NCBI GenBank assembly: GCA_020025425.1
Contig: JAHHSD010000025.1
Span: 1-27,039 of the forward strand
Source of the DNA: Oscillospiraceae bacterium
Lineage (GTDB): Bacteria > Bacillota > Clostridia > Oscillospirales > Oscillospiraceae
Direction of reading: 5' to 3'
Length of the DNA stretch: 27,039 nucleotides
Below are positions 22,934 to 27,039 of the stretch, in pieces (position 1 is the first letter of the stretch; each line of letters opens with the position of its first letter). A program made the translations under genes and the position numbers. The notes below the pieces were generated by a model. That model was given only the letters and a program-made list of their open reading frames with translations, searched no databases and was not told where the DNA came from.

Positions 22934-24220
22934 TTAGTCCTGCTCCTCTTCCTCGATCTCATACATGGCATTCAGAACCGCCCAATTTTGAGGGAAGGGG
23001 CGCATCAGATTCCAATAACTCGCACCGGCCAGCCCATATTCCTGAACGAGAGCCAGCTTCGCTCGGATGCTGCGGGCATCCTCAAACCAGACGACATGCT
23101 CCTGTCCCAGGTCGTCCACATACCGGAACCAGGGGGACTGGGCCTCCTGATCGTAGCGGATTGCGGCGTAATGCCGGAAGGCCAGCTCCAGGGCCTCCTG
23201 GTTGGAGATGGACTTGGCCGCCCGCCCCCTCTGATACGGGAGTGTCCAGTCGTAGCCGTAGTTGGGAATGCCCATTCTGATTTTCTCTGCGGGGATCTCC
23301 TGAAGGGCGTATTCGATCACCTGCCGGACCGACCGGATGGGAGCCACTGCCATTGGCGGGCCGTAAGTATAGCCCCACTCATAGGTCATTAGCAGAGCAC
23401 GATCAGCGGCTTGGCCTAACTTCCGATAGTTGTGGCCTTCATAGATGATGCCGTGCTGGCTGGCAAAGGTCTTGGGGGCGAGCGCAACAGAGACATCCTT
23501 GTCCAGAGGAGAAAGCATCTCCTTCAGACGCATAATAAAAGCAGCAAAGGCATCTGCATCTTTTGGGTAAATAAATTCAAAGTCCACATCCACGCCCTGA
23601 TATCCGCCAACTGCTGCTTCCTGTATCACTTCCTGAAGCAAACGATTCTGTACCTGCTGATCGGTGAACAGCCGGTGGGCCAGCTGATTGGAGAATCCGC
23701 TGGTACCACGAAGTGTAGAGAGTGTGAACCAGGGTTCCGTTCCCATAGCGGCGGCCTGTTGAGACAGAGTGTTGGATTCCGGAGGGATAAGCTGACCGTC
23801 TTCAGTGAAACCATAAGTGAATACTGAGAGATCGGTAAGGTAGGGGAGAGTGCTCTGGAGCAGAGCGGGCTCGATGCCTGGATACGCAAATCCGCCGATG
23901 TCTATGGATTCCTCCGGGTCATCACGATACTCCAAAACAAGAGTCTGTCCCGGGACAAGAACCGTGGTGCTGTTTAGGGATGGGTTATTGCGCAGAAGCT
24001 GCCGCACCGTCATATCCGCACGCTCCGCAATCCCGGACAGCGTATCCCCTGCACAGACCACCCAGGTCCGTTTTGGATAGCGGATCACCAGAGACTGACC
24101 TACCACCAGGCGGTTCGGATCCGGGAGCTGATTATCCTCTTCCAGACGAGCCAGAGGGATGCCATAGTCACAGGCGATTTTGTAAAGGGTATCACCAGGC
24201 TGTACTACATGGATATCCAT
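22934..24220 (-). CDS. LysM-GH18 peptidoglycan hydrolase, SleL/YaaH-like
   Basis: A 428-residue protein with two N-terminal LysM domains (about 2-47 and 52-96; VVQPGDTLYKIA and VVCAGDTLSGIA) and a glycoside hydrolase 18 domain (about 105-420). The catalytic motif is GYQGVDVDFE with Glu215 as acid/base and Asp211/Asp213 in support. The architecture matches the spore cortex-lytic N-acetylglucosaminidase SleL (YaaH) and its paralogues. There is no signal peptide, as expected for a protein made in the mother cell and laid onto the spore. ATG 24220 follows GGGAGGG. It lies 12 bases after the amidase gene in the same operon, suggesting joint action on cortex peptidoglycan. Activity on cortex rather than vegetative wall is inferred. 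Confidence 0.88.
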   Translation of the reverse strand: MDIHVVQPGDTLYKIACDYGIPLARLEEDNQLPDPNRLVVGQSLVIRYPKRTWVVCAGDTLSGIAERADMTVRQLLRNNPSLNSTTVLVPGQTLVLEYRDDPEESIDIGGFAYPGIEPALLQSTLPYLTDLSVFTYGFTEDGQLIPPESNTLSQQAAAMGTEPWFTLSTLRGTSGFSNQLAHRLFTDQQVQNRLLQEVIQEAAVGGYQGVDVDFEFIYPKDADAFAAFIMRLKEMLSPLDKDVSVALAPKTFASQHGIIYEGHNYRKLGQAADRALLMTYEWGYTYGPPMAVAPIRSVRQVIEYALQEIPAEKIRMGIPNYGYDWTLPYQRGRAAKSISNQEALELAFRHYAAIRYDQEAQSPWFRYVDDLGQEHVVWFEDARSIRAKLALVQEYGLAGASYWNLMRPFPQNWAVLNAMYEIEEEEQD

Positions 24221-24232
24221 TGTATCCCTCCC

Positions 24233-24973
24233 TCAGTTAACCGTAATGAAGTCCCGGCTGGCGTAGCCGATGACCCCTTGATAGTCTACCAGGAACCAGT
24301 TCTGCCACTGGTTCAGAATGGTCAGTGCTGCGTTGTCCGGGGCTTGTGTCAGAATGGGTGCCTGGAGATTCGGTCGGCTGCGGATGTTCAGTGAGCCCCA
24401 ATTCACATCGACCGTGCCGGATCGGGCCGGGGTGGGGGCTAAAAAGGGGATCTGAAAGTACTCTGTCAGGGAAAGTACCAGATTTCGGGCGATCTCATCC
24501 AGGTTATTCTTGATCCAAGCGGCATCATCCGGGTTGTCATGGTAGGCCAGCTCCAAAAAGACCGAAGGGGCACGTACCCGGCGGACTTCGCCGATGGTGG
24601 TGGTGGAGACAGCCCGTACCTTGTCAGGGAGGGGGTAGATGGAGCGCAGATTATTTGCAAAAATCTCAGCTGCCTTTTGTCCCTTCCTGCTGCCCGGATA
24701 ATAAAATACCAGGGAACCCCGGGTTTTGCCGTAACTGCCCTCCGGGGATGCGTTGGAGTGGATGGCCAAATGGAGATCGTAGGTCCCGGCGTTGGACGCG
24801 GCAATGGAGGACGCGGCGGTCATACTGGGGGTGTTGCGGGTATAGCGGATGCCGGAGGCATCCAGAAAGGGAACCATTTTGTCAGCAATCAGGTTGGCGT
24901 ACTGCTCCTCAGTGCCGCCGCTGACATACATGTTTTTGTCCTGTGTGGAGGGGGAGAGATAAATGATGGGCAT
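24233..24973 (-). CDS. N-acetylmuramoyl-L-alanine amidase (Amidase_3-like) with SH3 domain
   Basis: A 246-residue protein: an Amidase_3-like domain (about 1-175) and a C-terminal bacterial SH3 domain (about 187-245; NWGSLNIRSRPNLQAPI). Such amidases cut the bond between muramic acid and the stem peptide. Expected zinc ligands seen are Glu in GGTEEQY, His in LAIHSNAS and Glu in VFLELAYHDN. The first ligand, normally His in DPGHGG, is missing: the segment reads YLSPSTQDKNMY. From memory this variant start recurs in related gut Clostridia proteins, so it is probably a subfamily trait. No signal peptide is present. ATG 24973 follows TAGGAGG. It is first in an operon with the LysM-GH18 gene, which suggests a spore role. 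Confidence 0.85.
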   Translation of the reverse strand: MPIIYLSPSTQDKNMYVSGGTEEQYANLIADKMVPFLDASGIRYTRNTPSMTAASSIAASNAGTYDLHLAIHSNASPEGSYGKTRGSLVFYYPGSRKGQKAAEIFANNLRSIYPLPDKVRAVSTTTIGEVRRVRAPSVFLELAYHDNPDDAAWIKNNLDEIARNLVLSLTEYFQIPFLAPTPARSGTVDVNWGSLNIRSRPNLQAPILTQAPDNAALTILNQWQNWFLVDYQGVIGYASRDFITVN

Positions 24974-24997
24974 AAAATTACCTCCTATGTTTTGCCC

Positions 24998-25025
24998 ATC
25001 CTATGATATAACCCGGTATTTGGTG
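24998..25025 (-). promoter_or_regulatory. SigK-like mother-cell promoter of the hydrolase operon
   Basis: On the minus strand CACC (25025-25022), 16 bases, then CATAGGAT (25005-24998) match the Bacillus SigK pattern as I remember it (MACM, 16, gCATAnnnTa) except at edge positions. The operon needs its own promoter, since the pckA terminator lies just upstream. The motif is short, so chance matches are possible. Confidence 0.4.
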
Positions 25026-25027
25026 CG

Positions 25028-25060
25028 AAAAAAAGCGGCTGTATCGAAATACAGCCGCTT
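25028..25060 (-). terminator. Intrinsic terminator of pckA
   Basis: AAGCGGCTGTAT (25033-25044) pairs perfectly with ATACAGCCGCTT (25049-25060) around CGAA. On the minus strand it is followed by a run of T (seven in total counting the stem end). It lies 23 bases past the pckA stop codon. Confidence 0.9.
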
Positions 25061-25083
25061 GGGGATACACGATTTTCTTTTGC

Positions 25084-26649
25084 TTACTCAGCCTTGGGGC
25101 CTGCGGCCACCACATCGGCGGGCATGTGGGTGTACTTCTTAAAGTTCTCCACAAAGGACTTGGCCAGCTCCTTGGCCTTGGCCTCGTAGGCGGCCTTGTC
25201 CTCCCAGGTGTTGGCGGGGATCATCAGCTCATCAGGCACATCGGGGCAGGTGGTGGGGACGGACACACCGAAGATGGGGTCCTCCACAAACTTGCTCTTG
25301 GCCAGCTCGCCATTCAGGGCAGCGGTGACCATGGCGCGGGTGTACTTCAGCTTCATGCGCTTGCCGGTTCCATTCCAGCCGGTGTTGACCAGATAGACGT
25401 TGGCGCCGGACTTGGCGACCTTCTCAGCCAGCATCTTGGCATAGACAGAGGGGTCCAGGGGCATGAAGGGGGCGCCGAAGCAGGTGGAGAAGGTGGGCAC
25501 GGGGGAGGTGATGCCGCGCTCGGTGCCGGCCAGCTTGGAGGTGAAGCCGGACACAAAGTAGTACATGGCCTGCTTCTCGTTCAGCTTGGAGATGGGGGGC
25601 AGCACGCCGTAGGCGTCAGCGGTGAGGAAGATAACCGTCTTGGGCGTATCACTGATTCCGGGGATCGCGGCGTTGGGGATGTACTGGATGGGATAGCCTA
25701 CACGGGTGTTCTCAGTCAGAGAGTTGTCGAAATAGTCGGGCTTGCGGGTCTCCTCATCAATGATGACATTCTCCACCATAGCGCCGAACTTGATGGCGTT
25801 GTAGATCTCGGGCTCATCATTGGGGTCCAGGTTGATGCACTTGGCATAACAGCCGCCCTCGAAGTTAAAGACAGAATCGTCAGCCCAGCCGTGCTCGTCA
25901 TCGCCGATCAGCTTGCGGTTGGGATCGGCAGACAGGGTGGTCTTGCCGGTGCCGGACAGGCCGAAGAAGATGGCAGAGTCGCCGTCCTTGCCGATGTTGG
26001 CGGAGCAGTGCATGGGGAATACGCCTTCCTTAGGCATCAGATAGTTCATCACGGAGAAAACGGACTTCTTGATCTCACCGGCATACTGGGAGCCGGCAAT
26101 CAGGACCAGCTTCTTCTCGTAGTCGATCATAATGGCGGCCTCAGAGTGGACGTGATCCCGCTCCGGGATGCACTTGAAGCCGGGGGCGCACAGCACGGTG
26201 AAATCGGGCTTGTAGTTGGCCAGCTGCTCCTCAGTGGGCTCGATCAGCAGCTGGTTGGTGAACAGGGCCTGGGAGGCCAGCTCGTTGACCACACGGAACG
26301 CCTTGGTATACTTGGGGTCGGCGCCTGCAAAGCCATCAAAGATAAAGACGTCGCGGTTCTGGAAATAGGCGACGATTTTTTCGTACAGAGCATCGAAAAT
26401 TTCCTGAGTGGTGGGTACGTTGACCTTGCCCCAGGCGATGTCGTCGTGGACGCCCTTGGAATCGACGATAAACTTGTCGTCAGGGGAGCGGCCGGTATAT
26501 TTGCCGGTATGAACACACAACGCACCGGTCTCACTCAACTGACCCTCGCCCCGTTCCAGGGCGCGCTCGACCAGTCGGGCGGGAGATGCGTTGTGATATA
26601 CTGCGGCGGGGTTAATAATGCCCAGCGCTTCAAGACCATATGTTTTCAT
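25084..26649 (-). CDS. pckA: Phosphoenolpyruvate carboxykinase (ATP)
   Basis: A 521-residue cytoplasmic enzyme interconverting oxaloacetate + ATP and PEP + CO2 + ADP. In anaerobic gut Clostridia it often runs in the PEP-carboxylating direction, though that is not visible here. Motifs: CVHTGKYTGRSPDDKFIV near the N-terminus, GLSGTGKTTLSADPNRKLIG (kinase-1 P-loop) followed by DDEHGW (kinase-2), and EGGCYAKCINL. The frame opens at 26688, but ATG 26649 follows AAGGAGG and gives the usual length. It has its own promoter (26697-26725) and terminator (25028-25060), so it is a single-gene unit. Confidence 0.97.
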   Translation of the reverse strand: MKTYGLEALGIINPAAVYHNASPARLVERALERGEGQLSETGALCVHTGKYTGRSPDDKFIVDSKGVHDDIAWGKVNVPTTQEIFDALYEKIVAYFQNRDVFIFDGFAGADPKYTKAFRVVNELASQALFTNQLLIEPTEEQLANYKPDFTVLCAPGFKCIPERDHVHSEAAIMIDYEKKLVLIAGSQYAGEIKKSVFSVMNYLMPKEGVFPMHCSANIGKDGDSAIFFGLSGTGKTTLSADPNRKLIGDDEHGWADDSVFNFEGGCYAKCINLDPNDEPEIYNAIKFGAMVENVIIDEETRKPDYFDNSLTENTRVGYPIQYIPNAAIPGISDTPKTVIFLTADAYGVLPPISKLNEKQAMYYFVSGFTSKLAGTERGITSPVPTFSTCFGAPFMPLDPSVYAKMLAEKVAKSGANVYLVNTGWNGTGKRMKLKYTRAMVTAALNGELAKSKFVEDPIFGVSVPTTCPDVPDELMIPANTWEDKAAYEAKAKELAKSFVENFKKYTHMPADVVAAGPKAE

Positions 26650-26696
26650 GGTTATCCTCCTTAGCGTGGCTAATATTTTGGGTTTCACTTATATGC

Positions 26697-26725
26697 ATTT
26701 TAACCTATCCACCTGGGAAATGCAA
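26697..26725 (-). promoter_or_regulatory. SigA-type promoter of pckA
   Basis: On the minus strand TTGCAT (26725-26720), a 17-base spacer and TAAAAT (26702-26697). The predicted start is about 40 bases before the pckA ATG. The segment sits between the ksgA stop and pckA. Confidence 0.6.
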
Positions 26726-26746
26726 GCGAATTTTTCGACAAAATAG

Positions 26747-27039
26747 TCATACCTGTAAGTCTCGTAAGGCTTTTGAGAGGGCGGCAAACTCCGGGATCCC
26801 CAGCCGCTCGCCCCGCACGTCGGCGGGCAGGCCGCAGGAGGAGATGGCCTGGGCCAGCTGCTCCCGGCTCAGCTGGCTGCCAAAGGCGGTGGTCAGGCCG
26901 TTGAGCAGGGTCTTGCGCCGCTGAGCAAAGGAGGCCTTGACCACCTTGAAAAAGTGGGCTTCGTCGTCCACCTCGGCGGGCTTCTCATGGGGAACCATCC
27001 GAAGCACGGCGGAGGTCACCTTGGGGGCGGGAATGAAGC
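26747..27039 (-). CDS. ksgA: 16S rRNA dimethyladenosine transferase RsmA/KsgA, C-terminal part
   Basis: Only the last 97 or so codons lie in the window; the gene runs off the right edge. The visible part begins FIPAPKVTSAVLRMVPH, the conserved segment after the methyltransferase core in KsgA, and continues into the C-terminal helical domain (FFKVVKASFAQRRKTLLNGL). KsgA dimethylates two adjacent adenines near the 3' end of 16S rRNA during 30S assembly. An internal GTG at 27019 is not the real start. The rRNA methylase core lies outside the window, so the call rests on the C-terminal domain. Confidence 0.88.
   Translation of the reverse strand, partial: FIPAPKVTSAVLRMVPHEKPAEVDDEAHFFKVVKASFAQRRKTLLNGLTTAFGSQLSREQLAQAISSCGLPADVRGERLGIPEFAALSKALRDLQV

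Noticed and set aside
25126..26664. 512-codon plus-strand frame opposite pckA
   Set aside because: Gly/Val/Leu-rich shadow of the PEP carboxykinase gene, which has all expected motifs, a promoter and a terminator.
1..27039. CRISPR arrays, tRNA or rRNA genes, intact insertion sequences
   Set aside because: No regularly spaced repeats, no tRNA-like cloverleaf or rRNA segment, and no transposase gene were recognised on reading through both strands.

Overview
The window looks like chromosomal DNA of a GC-rich, endospore-forming member of the class Clostridia, probably Oscillospiraceae (Flavonifractor/Lawsonibacter-like). This is inferred from a sporulation sigma factor closely resembling SigG, a Gram-positive PolC, spore-type cortex hydrolases without signal peptides, and the gene order pyrH-frr-uppS-cdsA-dxr-rseP-ispG-polC. 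No database search was possible, so the taxonomy is tentative.

Layout. Positions 1-840 are visibly AT-richer than the rest and hold a small DUF6442-like membrane protein, a frameshifted XRE regulator and about 370 bases of apparently gene-free, palindrome-containing DNA; this looks like decayed accessory DNA. Positions 841-3736 hold a minus-strand iron/cobalamin-type ABC importer operon (binding lipoprotein, permease, ATPase) with its own promoter and terminator. Positions 3885-7730 hold an FtsK/SpoIIIE DNA translocase followed by sigG. Positions 7729-8523 (minus) hold a ZIP metal transporter. Positions 8762-19263 are a long plus-strand housekeeping cluster covering UMP kinase, ribosome recycling, undecaprenyl diphosphate synthesis, CDP-diacylglycerol synthesis, two MEP-pathway enzymes (Dxr, IspG), the RseP site-2 protease and the replicative polymerase PolC. 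A probable short RNA or terminated leader follows (19302-19415), then a polyprenyl-phosphate glycosyltransferase and a Bax-inhibitor-1-like membrane protein. From 21253 onward everything is on the minus strand: a SUKH/SMI1-KNR4 protein, a FlK-like thioesterase, a two-gene cell-wall hydrolase operon (amidase plus LysM-GH18), ATP-type PEP carboxykinase and the end of ksgA.

How the genes fit together. Dxr and IspG make isoprenoid precursors that UppS elongates to the lipid carrier used for wall synthesis, and CdsA supplies phospholipid precursors. PyrH, Frr and PolC serve nucleotide supply, translation and replication. FtsK/SpoIIIE and SigG belong to chromosome packing and late gene expression in the forespore. 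The amidase/GH18 pair is probably a mother-cell-made cortex or germination module.

No large undescribed system is evident; most of the window is core genome. The most interesting signals are regulatory. The sigG leader carries a long nested hairpin that buries the Shine-Dalgarno sequence, ends in a T run like an intrinsic terminator, and overlaps a SigF/SigG-like promoter whose predicted transcript would lack the 5' arm of the hairpin. There is also a promoter-terminator pair bracketing about 80 nt between polC and the glycosyltransferase gene, and a SigK-like promoter in front of the two hydrolase genes.
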